Assembly (NCBI GenBank): GCA_021648745.1
Contig: JAKISE010000013.1
Span: 1 to 50,659 of the forward strand
Length of the DNA: 50,659 nucleotides
Reading direction: 5' to 3'
Origin: Cyclobacteriaceae bacterium
GTDB lineage: Bacteria; Bacteroidota; Bacteroidia; Cytophagales; Cyclobacteriaceae
Every line of letters begins with the position of its first letter. The stretch's first letter is position 1. Of the stretch, positions 24,878 through 32,971 are shown piece after piece. The translations under genes were made by a program, and so were the position numbers. Below the pieces are notes generated by a model, which saw only the letters and a program-made list of their open reading frames with translations, was not told where the DNA came from and did no database searches.

Positions 24878-25648
24878 CTACCATTTTATGGTTTCCTTTT
24901 TTAAGAAAGCAGCAATTCCTTTTTTGCAATCATCGGTTGCTCTAGCTTTTGCGTTTTCTTCAGCAGCAAGTTTAAGGCCATCATGCAACGATACATTTTG
25001 CACATTAGCAATCATTTGTTTTGTGAGCGCCATACTCTGAGCAGAGTTTTTACTGATCAGTTCTTGAGCAAACCCGTCCACTTCATTTCCTAAATCCTTT
25101 TCAACAACCTTTGTTATTACCCCAAAATCAGCGGCTTCTTGGGCAGTTATCAATCGACCAGAGAGCAGTAGGTCTTTCGCTTTTTGTTCCCCAATTTTTC
25201 GAATTAAGAACACCATTACAATAGCGGGAATAAACCCAATTCTCACTTCGGTATATCCAAATTTAGCCCCAGGCACTGAAAAAGCATAATCGCAAACCGA
25301 AGCTAATCCACTACCCCCTGCAATTGCATGACCTTGGATGGCCGCTATTACTACTTTAGGCAAGGTGTAAATTTGCAAAAATAATTCTTTCAAATGAGTG
25401 GAATCCTCTAGATTTTCGTCATACGAATTTTGTTGTAGTTCTTCTAAATAAGCCAAGTCAGCACCTGCACAAAAAGCATCTCCCTCAGCTTTTAAAATAA
25501 TCACTTTCGAGCCTGAATCTTCATTGGCCAAAGTAAAAGCTTGTTTCAACTCTTGCACAACTTGAAAGTTTAGCGCATTTCTTTTCTCGGGTCTATTTAA
25601 AGTGATATACCCAATCCTGTTTTGATTTTTATAACGTACAAATTGCAT
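24878..25648 (-). CDS. Enoyl-CoA hydratase/isomerase family protein
   Basis: 256 residues, crotonase fold. CoA-binding FCAGADLAYL and the oxyanion-hole strand AIQGHAIAGGSGLASVCDY are clear, followed by FGYTEVRIGFIPAI, which holds the second catalytic Glu. The first catalytic Glu of classic crotonases (GGGCELA) is absent here: the segment reads GGSGLAS. This variant form is widespread in Bacteroidota and is usually annotated as enoyl- or methylglutaconyl-CoA hydratase, but the substrate cannot be read from sequence. Likely cytoplasmic, in fatty-acid or leucine breakdown. It stands between comEC and recQ on the same strand. Confidence 0.88.
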   Translation of the reverse strand: MQFVRYKNQNRIGYITLNRPEKRNALNFQVVQELKQAFTLANEDSGSKVIILKAEGDAFCAGADLAYLEELQQNSYDENLEDSTHLKELFLQIYTLPKVVIAAIQGHAIAGGSGLASVCDYAFSVPGAKFGYTEVRIGFIPAIVMVFLIRKIGEQKAKDLLLSGRLITAQEAADFGVITKVVEKDLGNEVDGFAQELISKNSAQSMALTKQMIANVQNVSLHDGLKLAAEENAKARATDDCKKGIAAFLKKETIKW

Positions 25649-25704
25649 ATAATGAATTTTACCAAACTTACGAATCTAAGCTTTAGATAAGAAATTCAAA
25701 TTGA

Positions 25705-25726
25705 GATTCTTAAGTCGAACTCAAGT
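25705..25726. repeat. Possible degraded MITE right end
   Basis: ATTCTTAAGTCGAACTCAAG resembles the right end of the 20155-20418 element (ATTCCTTAGGCCGAACTCAG), with one gap and a few changes. It lies in the spacer upstream of the hydratase. It also contains its own TTGAG/CTCAA arms (25701-25705 and 25719-25723), so it may simply be a weak stem-loop. Confidence 0.25.
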
Positions 25727-25747
25727 TCAAAACAGAAAAAACAGCTA

Positions 25748-27709
25748 TTATAGTTCAACTTTAAAATTCCCTGTTTGATTTAAAGATCTATCTTGTCCAA
25801 ACTTCTTGTTAAAGCGTACATTTTGAGGTTTTCGCTTAGAAAAAACTATATCAAAAGGGTGCTCTCTCAAATCAAGTTCATCTAGTATTAAAATAGATGT
25901 GCCGTTCCAAACAAGAGCCGTTCCGTATAACTTCTTTTTCATTGCTAGTTTAACTGAACCGACTTCACTGGCTCCTGTCAATAGCCTGTTTGGATTAATA
26001 TGATAGTGGATTTTATCGGGCTTCTCTATTAATAATGTATCCATTACTGAAACCAGCTGCCCAGACTGTATAAAATCTAACGCTAGATGCTTCGTAACTT
26101 TATAGCTGATTATTTGAGTTAGCTGATTATTATTCACCCAACGATTGCCTATAAGAAATGAGAACAGGATCATAGAAAAGCTTGCCAACTTTGCCCAATA
26201 CTTTTTTTTGTAAACAATAAATAGATATATAAAACTAATGAGCAAGTATAACACCCAAGTTTGAGACACATTCAGATAGATATCATCCCAATTGCTACCA
26301 GGAAATTTGTAAATTAATTCTAGTACATAATTAACAGCACCTATTATTATGCCTAGTAGCCACCCCAACCATTGGGTAATAAAAGGAAAATACGAAAACG
26401 TAAAAAAGATAATGCCAACACCCACAATAAGGGTTGCAGCAGGAATGACTAGCAAATTTGATATTAAAAAGTAAGGTGGAAACCGATGAAAGTAAAGAAT
26501 ACTTAGTGGAAATGTTGCTATTTGTGCTGCGATGGAAATAGAAACTACATCCCAAAAAAATATGGTAATTCTACCAGTTGGCAACCAAGTTTTTCGAATT
26601 TGAGGATAAATAAAAATAATGCCAAGTACCGCCACATAACTCAATTGAAACCCAACCTGCATCAATAAATAGGGTTTAAATACCAATAAAATGAACGCAC
26701 TTACCGCCAATAAATTAACCATATTGCTTCTTCGGTTAAAAGAATTGCCAATAGCTATTATGGAAAATAAGGTTACGGCTCTAAGTACAGAAGGCGACAA
26801 GCCAGTAATAAACGCATAGCCCCAAAGCAATGGAATTGAGATAGATGCTATCAACCACTTTTTTCGATACCTTTTAGGAAGTAGCAAAAACAACCAATAA
26901 ATTATGCCATAAATTATACCTACATGTAAGCCACTTACCGCCAACACATGCATTGCACCAGAAGCTGCGTAGGTATTTTTTATATCATCGTCTAGCTCAT
27001 TTTTATTACCCAAAAGAAGTGCTTTGGCTATGGCGGCCTCTTTGGGTACTGTAATGTTGCTATCCAGTAGTTTAGAAAAGTAGGCCCTTAGCTTTAAAGA
27101 AGTGGCTAAAACTACACTCCCGTTTCCAGAAGACACTACTTTAAGTGCCGCATTGTCTGTAAAGTGCTGCTGATATATAGTTAAAAAACTGAGGTATCTT
27201 TTATAGTTAAATTCCTCAGGATTTTGAGGTGAGTTAATCCGGAAAGGATTATCCTGTACCAACACAATATCTCCGTACTGGTGATGTACTGAATCAGCTT
27301 TTATGTAAAGATTTATACGGTATTTAAGCGGTTTCCAAAGCGAGTCTTTTACCCAAGTCACTTCAACTATCGATTTATGATAATTACCTTTTTTTAAGGG
27401 TTGAGACACCACCAACCCACGATAAGCTAATATTTCTTGTGTAGGTACATTACTGCTTGCCTTGCTTTCAATAAACAAGCGAACATAACCAGAGGAAAAA
27501 CTAAACAGAACCAAAACAAACCCGTAAAGCCAGTTATAATTCAAAAAAACGGCAGGTCTAAAAAATGTGGTACCTATAAAAAATAAACACGATAAAACTA
27601 TTAAACCAAAAGCAATTTCGTGGTAGCCAGCTAAAAAAACTGAAGCAATAATACCCACCGTAAAGGCAAGTGTAATTCTTACAAATGGGAAGCCAGACCA
27701 AAAAAACAT
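25748..27709 (-). CDS. comEC: ComEC/Rec2 family DNA uptake channel protein
   Basis: 653 residues from the ATG at 27709. An N-terminal membrane and OB-like DUF4131 region (about 1-180; RINLYIKADSVHHQYGDIVLV) is followed by the competence domain with about eight helices and the signature ASGAMHVLAVSGLHVGIIY and ITGLSPSVLRAV. These are the pore motifs of ComEC, the inner-membrane channel for single-stranded DNA in natural transformation. The C-terminal metallo-beta-lactamase domain of Bacillus ComEC is missing; instead about 110 residues of unrelated soluble sequence follow the last helices, as usual in Bacteroidota. No other competence genes are in the window. Confidence 0.92.
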   Translation of the reverse strand: MFFWSGFPFVRITLAFTVGIIASVFLAGYHEIAFGLIVLSCLFFIGTTFFRPAVFLNYNWLYGFVLVLFSFSSGYVRLFIESKASSNVPTQEILAYRGLVVSQPLKKGNYHKSIVEVTWVKDSLWKPLKYRINLYIKADSVHHQYGDIVLVQDNPFRINSPQNPEEFNYKRYLSFLTIYQQHFTDNAALKVVSSGNGSVVLATSLKLRAYFSKLLDSNITVPKEAAIAKALLLGNKNELDDDIKNTYAASGAMHVLAVSGLHVGIIYGIIYWLFLLLPKRYRKKWLIASISIPLLWGYAFITGLSPSVLRAVTLFSIIAIGNSFNRRSNMVNLLAVSAFILLVFKPYLLMQVGFQLSYVAVLGIIFIYPQIRKTWLPTGRITIFFWDVVSISIAAQIATFPLSILYFHRFPPYFLISNLLVIPAATLIVGVGIIFFTFSYFPFITQWLGWLLGIIIGAVNYVLELIYKFPGSNWDDIYLNVSQTWVLYLLISFIYLFIVYKKKYWAKLASFSMILFSFLIGNRWVNNNQLTQIISYKVTKHLALDFIQSGQLVSVMDTLLIEKPDKIHYHINPNRLLTGASEVGSVKLAMKKKLYGTALVWNGTSILILDELDLREHPFDIVFSKRKPQNVRFNKKFGQDRSLNQTGNFKVEL

Positions 27710-27819
27710 AGATTGTATTTGGTACAATGTAAGAAAGATAACTAACCATTGCTAACTTGTATTTCTTAAATTTTAGTCTAATGTATTTAATACAGTTTAT
27801 TTTGCTAGATCAAAAGTTT

Positions 27820-27827
27820 TATGTTTG
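27820..27827 (+). promoter_or_regulatory. Bacteroidota -7 promoter element (TATGTTTG)
   Basis: TATGTTTG matches TAnnTTTG exactly. It lies inside the long open frame of the DUF481 gene, after the ATG at 27781 and 17 nt before the TTG at 27844, so the transcript should start near 27833. This supports the TTG as the real start. Confidence 0.45.
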
Positions 27828-27843
27828 CAATAAATTATACTAC

Positions 27844-28860
27844 TTGAAACCATTTTTAGCAACCTATATCATCATTTTTACCCTATCAATAAGTTGGGTA
27901 AGGGCTCAAAAAACAGACACTGTTACTTTATTTAATGGCGATAGAATTACCTGTGAGATAATTAACCTATCAAAAGGAAAGCTTCATATAAAAACGTCTG
28001 ATATGAGTAATATTAACATTACATGGGCCAAGATTTCTTCCATAGAAAGCACTCATAAATACGAAATTATATTGAATGACCACAGTGTTTATTATGGAAA
28101 ATTCAGTAAAGGAATACCTGGAACTTCGATGGTCTCATTTGGGGTATTTCAAGAACTAGTTTCTCTTCAGGAAATTACCAGTTTAGTACAAATAAATTCA
28201 AGTTTTTGGAAACAACTTAATGGTTCATTGGATGCTGGATTTTCTTACACAAAAGGAAATGATAATTTGCAATTTAATAGCTCTGGAGAAATTAAGCATC
28301 GTAGCGAGAGATTTTTAAATACACTTAATTATAACTCTGTAATAACAGAAAATTCACAAAGATTAAGTAAAAAACAAGATGGAGGATACTCTTTAAAAGC
28401 CTTTCATAAAAAATCATCATTTTCTATTTATAATATAGTTTGGGAACAGAATACAGAATTAGGAATTGAAAATAGAGCCTCCTTAAATGTCAGATTTGGA
28501 CTTACTCCTATTGATAATAGCTCCAATTTACTAGACATTTCAGCCGGCCTGTTGCTCAATAGAGAATTTGATAGCGAGCAGAATGCCACTAATAACACCG
28601 AAGGAATTATAAATATAACGTATGATTTTTTCCTTTTTACCAAACCTGATATTGACCTCACCACAAGCTTGATTGTTTACCCTAGTTTTACTGTAAAAAA
28701 TAGGCTTCGATCTGAATACAATTTCAGGGTGCGGTGGAAGGTTTTTCATAATTTTACGCTCAATTTTAAATATTATTTCACCTACGATAATAAACCTCCA
28801 ACAGAAGGTGCCTTAACCTTTGATTACGGTGTCAATACTTCTATCGGATATTCATTTTAA
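27844..28860 (+). CDS. DUF481 family outer-membrane beta-barrel protein
   Basis: 338 residues if started at the TTG at 27844, which gives a clean signal peptide (KPFLATYIIIFTLSISWVRA); an in-frame ATG at 27781 would place 21 odd residues before it and lies upstream of the predicted promoter. The N-terminal part (KTDTVTLFNGDRITCEIINL) is a short beta domain common before DUF481 barrels, and the C-terminal 220 residues are alternating strands with GFSYTKGNDN and end in a final aromatic residue (NTSIGYSF) as for an outer-membrane barrel. DUF481 members respond to salt or envelope stress in other bacteria. A Crp/Fnr gene follows 58 bp later. Confidence 0.8.
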   Translation: MKPFLATYIIIFTLSISWVRAQKTDTVTLFNGDRITCEIINLSKGKLHIKTSDMSNINITWAKISSIESTHKYEIILNDHSVYYGKFSKGIPGTSMVSFGVFQELVSLQEITSLVQINSSFWKQLNGSLDAGFSYTKGNDNLQFNSSGEIKHRSERFLNTLNYNSVITENSQRLSKKQDGGYSLKAFHKKSSFSIYNIVWEQNTELGIENRASLNVRFGLTPIDNSSNLLDISAGLLLNREFDSEQNATNNTEGIINITYDFFLFTKPDIDLTTSLIVYPSFTVKNRLRSEYNFRVRWKVFHNFTLNFKYYFTYDNKPPTEGALTFDYGVNTSIGYSF

Positions 28861-28893
28861 TAAGACCTACTAAAGTTTACTCTTTTATCCTGT

Positions 28894-28901
28894 TACATTT
28901 G
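28894..28901 (+). promoter_or_regulatory. Bacteroidota -7 promoter element (TACATTTG)
   Basis: TACATTTG matches TAnnTTTG, 17 nt before the ATG of the Crp/Fnr regulator. It implies its own promoter rather than read-through from the DUF481 gene. Confidence 0.5.
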
Positions 28902-28918
28902 TAGTAACCAACTTATAT

Positions 28919-29545
28919 ATGAGCGACACTGAAATAATTAGAAATTCGTTTTCATTTTTAGGAGAAGAGGCATTGAATGAGCTTTTATCCATTGGTACTA
29001 TTCAAACCATTCCTGAAGGAACACAAATATTAAGAGAAGGGCAATTTGTAAAAGTTGTTCCCCTAGTAATTGAGGGATTAATAAAAGTGTATACCAAGCA
29101 AGAAGATAAAGAACTCCTTCTTTATTACATTCAACCTGAAGAAAGCTGTATTATGTCCTTTTCATCTAGCTTAAGCAACGACCCAAGCAAAGTATATGCT
29201 ATTACAGAGTCTGAAACAAAGGCATTATTGCTGCCTGCAACCGAAATGAATAAGTGGATAAAACAGTTTCCGAATCTAAATAACCTCTTTTTTGGTATGT
29301 TTAAATTAAGGTATGCCGATCTATTGGAAACCATCAACCATCTTATTTTTAATAAGCTCGACCAGCGAATTTTGCTTTATTTAAAAAATAAATCAGAGCG
29401 TACCGATAGCAAAATAATACCTGTTACTCATAAGCAAATTGCGAGCGAGCTAGGCACAGCTCGCGAAGTTGTGAGTCGTATTATTAAAAAACTAGAGAAA
29501 GAAGGACTTGTACTACAACTACAAGAAGGAATTAAACTTATTTAA
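28919..29545 (+). CDS. Crp/Fnr family transcriptional regulator
   Basis: 208 residues. An N-terminal cyclic-nucleotide-binding-type beta roll (about 18-120: IPEGTQILREGQF, LLYYIQPEESCIMSF) has no phosphate-binding RxS motif of true CAP and no Fnr-type N-terminal Cys cluster, so the ligand is unknown. A long dimer helix follows, and a C-terminal winged helix (about 160-208) with VTHKQIASELGTAREVVSRIIKKLEKEG, the Crp-type HTH. It probably regulates a stress or respiration response, but no target is evident. A 30-residue membrane peptide gene follows 9 nt after the stop. Confidence 0.92.
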   Translation: MSDTEIIRNSFSFLGEEALNELLSIGTIQTIPEGTQILREGQFVKVVPLVIEGLIKVYTKQEDKELLLYYIQPEESCIMSFSSSLSNDPSKVYAITESETKALLLPATEMNKWIKQFPNLNNLFFGMFKLRYADLLETINHLIFNKLDQRILLYLKNKSERTDSKIIPVTHKQIASELGTAREVVSRIIKKLEKEGLVLQLQEGIKLI

Positions 29546-29554
29546 TCAATTCGT

Positions 29555-29647
29555 ATGAGCTCAAATGTGAAAAAATTTATAGGTGTTTGCCTTACATGCA
29601 TTGCTATTATTGCTGCAATCGTTTTACTTATTGAATATTTGACATAA
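29555..29647 (+). CDS. 30-residue single-span membrane peptide
   Basis: ATG 29555 to TAA 29647: MSSNVKKFIGVCLTCIAIIA followed by AIVLLIEYLT. A short basic N-terminus precedes one hydrophobic helix with two Cys, fitting a membrane-embedded small protein. It starts 9 nt after the stop of the Crp/Fnr gene and is followed at once by an A-run and a terminator hairpin, so it sits at the end of that transcript. I cannot recognise a family; being too short for usual gene finders, it may be unannotated in relatives. Confidence 0.5.
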   Translation: MSSNVKKFIGVCLTCIAIIAAIVLLIEYLT

Positions 29648-29676
29648 AAAAAGACTCCGCAAGCTAGCAGAGTCTT
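29646..29676 (-). terminator. Rho-independent terminator of atpDC
   Basis: AAGACTC (29651-29657) pairs with GAGTCTT (29670-29676), and two further pairs close inside. Read on the minus strand the stem is followed by seven T residues (the A-run at 29646-29652), the classic intrinsic terminator form, 24 bp after the atpC stop. It also overlaps the end of the small membrane peptide on the plus strand. Confidence 0.8.
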
Positions 29677-29699
29677 CAATATTATCATAAAAGAAAAAA

Positions 29700-29954
29700 C
29701 TATTCCTCCTCCACTAAAGATTCTACCAAGGCAACCACTTTGTTATTTAACACTTCAACAACGCCACCTTTAACGGTTACGCTGCTTTCACCTTCTTTTT
29801 TTACAAGGTAGGTGATTGGTCCTTCTCCCAAAGTGCTAATTAAGGGTGCATGGCTATTCAGTATTTGAAAAGAACCATCAGTTCCTGGGAAAGTAGCTGA
29901 TTCTACCTCACCTTCAAAAACTTTTTTGTCTGGAGTGATTACTTCTAAATACAT
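29700..29954 (-). CDS. atpC: F-type ATP synthase epsilon subunit
   Basis: 84 residues, only the N-terminal beta-sandwich domain: MYLEVITPDKKVFEGEVESA with the family GxxPGTDGSFQILNSHAPLIS pattern, ending VVALVESLVEEE. The C-terminal two-helix inhibitory domain of the Escherichia coli subunit is absent, which is usual for Bacteroidota. It links the rotor to the c-ring and gamma subunit of F1. It starts 2 nt after the atpD stop, and a terminator follows. Confidence 0.95.
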   Translation of the reverse strand: MYLEVITPDKKVFEGEVESATFPGTDGSFQILNSHAPLISTLGEGPITYLVKKEGESSVTVKGGVVEVLNNKVVALVESLVEEE

Positions 29955-29956
29955 AC

Positions 29957-31468
29957 TTATACAGCAGCTTCTGCTTCAGCCATTAATTTCTCCCCTTTTG
30001 CAACAGCATCCTCAATACCACCTACCAAGTTAAATGCTGCTTCTGGTAAATGATCAAATTCTCCATCCATAATTTGGTTAAACCCTTTAATGGTCTCTTT
30101 AATATCAACCAAAACTCCTGGTAAACCTGTAAACTGCTCTGCTACGTGGAAAGGTTGAGATAAGAATCTTTGTACCCTTCTAGCTCTGTGAACAACTTGC
30201 TTATCTTCATCAGAAAGCTCGTCCATACCTAGAATGGCAATAATATCTTGAAGCTCTGTATAACGCTGAATAATTTCTTTTACTCTTTGAGCTGTATTAT
30301 AATGCTCATCTCCTAACACTTCAGCATTCAAAATTCTTGAAGTAGAATCCAATGGATCCACCGCAGGATAAATACCCAGCTCTGCAATTTTACGAGATAA
30401 TACAGTAGTAGCATCCAAGTGAGCAAACGTAGTTGCTGGTGCTGGATCTGTTAAATCATCGGCAGGTACATATACTGCTTGCACCGAAGTAATAGAACCT
30501 CTTTTAGTAGAAGTAATACGCTCTTGCATAGCTCCCATTTCAGTGGCCAATGTTGGCTGGTAACCTACGGCAGAAGGCATACGACCTAAAAGTGCTGATA
30601 CTTCTGATCCTGCTTGTGTAAATCTAAATATATTATCGATAAAGAATAGGATATCTTTTCCTTCTCCTTCACCATCTCCATCACGGAAATACTCAGCAAC
30701 AGTAAGCCCAGATAATGCTACACGAGCACGTGCTCCAGGAGGCTCATTCATTTGGCCAAACACCAATGTTGCTTGTGATTTTTCTAATTCTTTTTTATCA
30801 ACTTTAGAAAGGTCCCATCCTCCTTCTTCCATCGATTTTTTAAAGTCTTCACCATAACGAATAATATCTGACTCTAAAAATTCTCTTAATAAATCGTTTC
30901 CTTCACGTGTTCTTTCTCCAACACCTGCAAATACAGAAAATCCTTGGTATGCTTTTGCAATGTTGTTAATCAACTCTTGAATCAATACAGTTTTACCAAC
31001 ACCAGCACCACCAAATAGACCGATTTTACCACCTTTTACATAAGGCTCAAGTAAATCAATTACTTTAATACCTGTGTAAAGCACTTCAGCTGAAGTTGAC
31101 AATTCGTCAAATTTAGGAGCATCTCTGTGAATAGGAAGCTTAGTGTCTGTTTCTGGTTGATCAATTCCATCAATCGCCTCACCTATTACATTAAATAACC
31201 TACCTCGAATAGATTCGCCTGTAGGCATACTAATTGGTGAACCTAAGTTAACAACCTCCATACCACGAACTAACCCTTCGGTACTGTCCATAGCAATGGT
31301 TCTAACCCTGTCTTCACCTAAGTGTTGCTGAACCTCTAATACCACTTCGCTACCGTTGTTTTTAGTAACTCTTAGTGCATCTAGAATGTTCGGCAATTCG
31401 TTTTCGCTCTCAAAGCTTACATCTACTACCGGACCAATAACTTGAGATACTTTACCTGTATTTGCCAT
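29957..31468 (-). CDS. atpD: F-type ATP synthase beta subunit
   Basis: 503 residues. Walker A GGAGVGKT (153-160), GVGERTREGNDL, Walker B-type DILFFIDNIFRF and the DELSDED catch-loop region are intact, so it is catalytic. Compared with Escherichia coli it has an insert in the nucleotide domain (KSMEEGGWDLSKVDKKELEK) typical of Bacteroidota. With atpC it makes ATP on F1 at the inner membrane. The other synthase subunits are not in the window; a split atpDC is normal in this phylum. A well-formed promoter element lies upstream at 31513-31520. Confidence 0.98.
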   Translation of the reverse strand: MANTGKVSQVIGPVVDVSFESENELPNILDALRVTKNNGSEVVLEVQQHLGEDRVRTIAMDSTEGLVRGMEVVNLGSPISMPTGESIRGRLFNVIGEAIDGIDQPETDTKLPIHRDAPKFDELSTSAEVLYTGIKVIDLLEPYVKGGKIGLFGGAGVGKTVLIQELINNIAKAYQGFSVFAGVGERTREGNDLLREFLESDIIRYGEDFKKSMEEGGWDLSKVDKKELEKSQATLVFGQMNEPPGARARVALSGLTVAEYFRDGDGEGEGKDILFFIDNIFRFTQAGSEVSALLGRMPSAVGYQPTLATEMGAMQERITSTKRGSITSVQAVYVPADDLTDPAPATTFAHLDATTVLSRKIAELGIYPAVDPLDSTSRILNAEVLGDEHYNTAQRVKEIIQRYTELQDIIAILGMDELSDEDKQVVHRARRVQRFLSQPFHVAEQFTGLPGVLVDIKETIKGFNQIMDGEFDHLPEAAFNLVGGIEDAVAKGEKLMAEAEAAV

Positions 31469-31512
31469 CTTATAATTTTTTGATCAAAGTTTGACCTGTC
31501 GATTTCGAAGTG

Positions 31513-31520
31513 CAAAGCTA
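31513..31520 (-). promoter_or_regulatory. Promoter of atpDC (TAGCTTTG on minus strand)
   Basis: The minus strand reads TAGCTTTG, an exact TAnnTTTG -7 element, preceded after 20 nt by ATTG, close to the TTTG of the -33 element. Transcription would start near 31507, leaving a leader of about 39 nt before the ATG at 31468. This is the best two-part promoter in the window. Confidence 0.6.
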
Positions 31521-31841
31521 GTAGGTTAATTTGCCTTTTGCAATGCAACTTTCTGAATTTTGTTTAGAAATGAATAAGAAATAAAAACGATAAATCTACC
31601 ATTATCCCTGCCCTCACAAATTAGTGCCTCCTAGTTTAATATTCACCAATATCTTTTCTGCTTCTACTTAGCAGAAATTAATATTTAGGAGCTACTGAGA
31701 ATGAGTATGAGGCTAAAATTTCCTTATTCTGGTAGCTTAGTAAGCTAATAAATATGCTCTAAGTTGCAAGCCATTACAGCTAGTTTTTTACTAGGCAATA
31801 CTTCCTAACAAGTTTGTCTGATAATAATCCATATAATCTAG
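31521..31841. other. Divergent spacer with two small inverted repeats
   Basis: About 320 bp without a gene between the atpDC promoter and the MarC gene. It holds a hairpin TTTCTGCT...AGCAGAAA (31655-31662 with 31670-31677), partly nested in CTCCTA/TAGGAG arms at about 31629 and 31685, and a 15-nt palindrome TAGCTTAGTAAGCTA (31733-31747) with a single central base. The palindrome has the size of a dimeric regulator site. I see no ORF, riboswitch or tRNA in it. Confidence 0.4.
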
Positions 31842-31849
31842 TATTTTTG
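31842..31849 (+). promoter_or_regulatory. Bacteroidota -7 promoter element (TATTTTTG)
   Basis: TATTTTTG matches TAnnTTTG and lies 32 nt before the MarC ATG. A TTTG at 31813-31816 is farther than the standard -33 spacing. Confidence 0.4.
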
Positions 31850-31881
31850 CTTATCTACTACTAGCTGAAAAAAATAAGGTA

Positions 31882-32457
31882 ATGCAATTCGATTTTAAAC
31901 AAATTCTCTCCGTAACTCTAATTCTGTTCTCTGTTATAGATATTATAGGCTCTGTGCCTGTAGTAATAGATTTACGTAAAAAAACAGGTAAAATTCACTC
32001 TGAAAAAGCTACTATAGTTGCAGGTGCCTTAATGATTCTATTCCTATTTCTTGGTCAATCAATTTTAGAATTGTTTGGCCTTAACATAGAATCATTTGCT
32101 ATTGCTGGAGGAATCATAATGTTTATAATTGCCATTGAAATGATACTAGGGGTAAAACTATTTAAATATAACCCCGAAGAAGTGGATGGAGCTTCTATTG
32201 TACCCATTGCATTCCCACTTATAGCCGGAGCAGGTACATTAACAACAATATTAACCTTGCGGGTTGAATTTGCCACGGCAAACATAATTGCAGGAATAAT
32301 AATCAACCTCATATTTGTTTATATTGTCCTAAAAACTTCTTCTTGGCTAGAAAGAAAAATTGGTGCCTCCGGTTTTGGAATTTTAAGACGTGTTTTTGGA
32401 ATAATCTTGCTTTCGATCGCAGTAAAACTCATTCTTACTAATATTGCTGGATTATGA
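31882..32457 (+). CDS. MarC family integral membrane protein
   Basis: 191 residues with six hydrophobic helices. The pattern FSVIDIIGSVPVVIDLRKKTG in the first helix and loop, the repeated glycine-rich AIAGGIIMFIIAIEMILG, and PIAFPLIAGAGTLTTILTL mark the MarC/UPF0056 family. The family was once linked to multiple antibiotic resistance, which was later not supported; a transport role is presumed. The stop overlaps the rnhA start by 4 bp, so the two are co-transcribed. Confidence 0.92.
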   Translation: MQFDFKQILSVTLILFSVIDIIGSVPVVIDLRKKTGKIHSEKATIVAGALMILFLFLGQSILELFGLNIESFAIAGGIIMFIIAIEMILGVKLFKYNPEEVDGASIVPIAFPLIAGAGTLTTILTLRVEFATANIIAGIIINLIFVYIVLKTSSWLERKIGASGFGILRRVFGIILLSIAVKLILTNIAGL

Positions 32458-32915
32458 TTAAGCTCTACACCGATGGAGCCGCCAAAGGCAACCCCGGCAA
32501 TGGTGGGTATGGCACAGTATTACTCTTTGGCAAGCACCGTAAAGAACTTAGCCAAGGGTTTAGAATGACAACGAACAACCGAATGGAGTTACTGGCAGTA
32601 ATTGCAGGTTTAGAAGTTTTAAAAACCAACGAACACCCTATTACCATTTATTCTGACAGCAAATATGTGGTAGATGCTATTAATAAAGGTTGGCTAAAAG
32701 GTTGGGTAAAGAAAAACTTTAAGGACAAGAAAAATGTTGATTTGTGGAAGCGTTTTCTTCCGCTACAAAAAAAGTTTAACCTCACCTTTAAATGGGTTAA
32801 GGGTCACGCAGGCAATATCGAAAATGAGCGGTGCGATGAACTAGCGGTGGAGGCAGCCAAAGGGAGTACCCTTTTGATTGATAGAGGGTTTGAGCATGGT
32901 AAAGGTATTAATTGA
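32454..32915 (+). CDS. rnhA: Ribonuclease HI
   Basis: 153 residues, standard length. Metal-binding catalytic residues: D7 (LYTDGAAKGNPGNGGYG), E45 (NNRMELLAVI), D68 (YSDSKYV) and D128 (NERCDELA), with H118 (VKGHAG) in the flexible loop; the basic handle KGWVKKNFKDKKNVDLW is present. It cleaves the RNA strand of RNA-DNA hybrids in the cytoplasm. ATG overlaps the marC-like stop by 4 bp. A weak A/T hairpin (32927-32943) follows and could help end transcription from either side. Confidence 0.96.
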   Translation: MIKLYTDGAAKGNPGNGGYGTVLLFGKHRKELSQGFRMTTNNRMELLAVIAGLEVLKTNEHPITIYSDSKYVVDAINKGWLKGWVKKNFKDKKNVDLWKRFLPLQKKFNLTFKWVKGHAGNIENERCDELAVEAAKGSTLLIDRGFEHGKGIN

Positions 32916-32971
32916 TCAAATATCATTAAAAAAAGGTTTTTTATGAATCAGACACCGAGTTTATAGACTTC

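Noticed and set aside
29700..31468. Broken ATP synthase operon
   Set aside because: A separate atpDC pair is normal in Bacteroidota and both genes are intact.
32927..32943. A7/T6 stem between rnhA and the unknown protein as a terminator
   Set aside because: Only A-T pairs with a tiny loop; too weak to report as a feature by itself.
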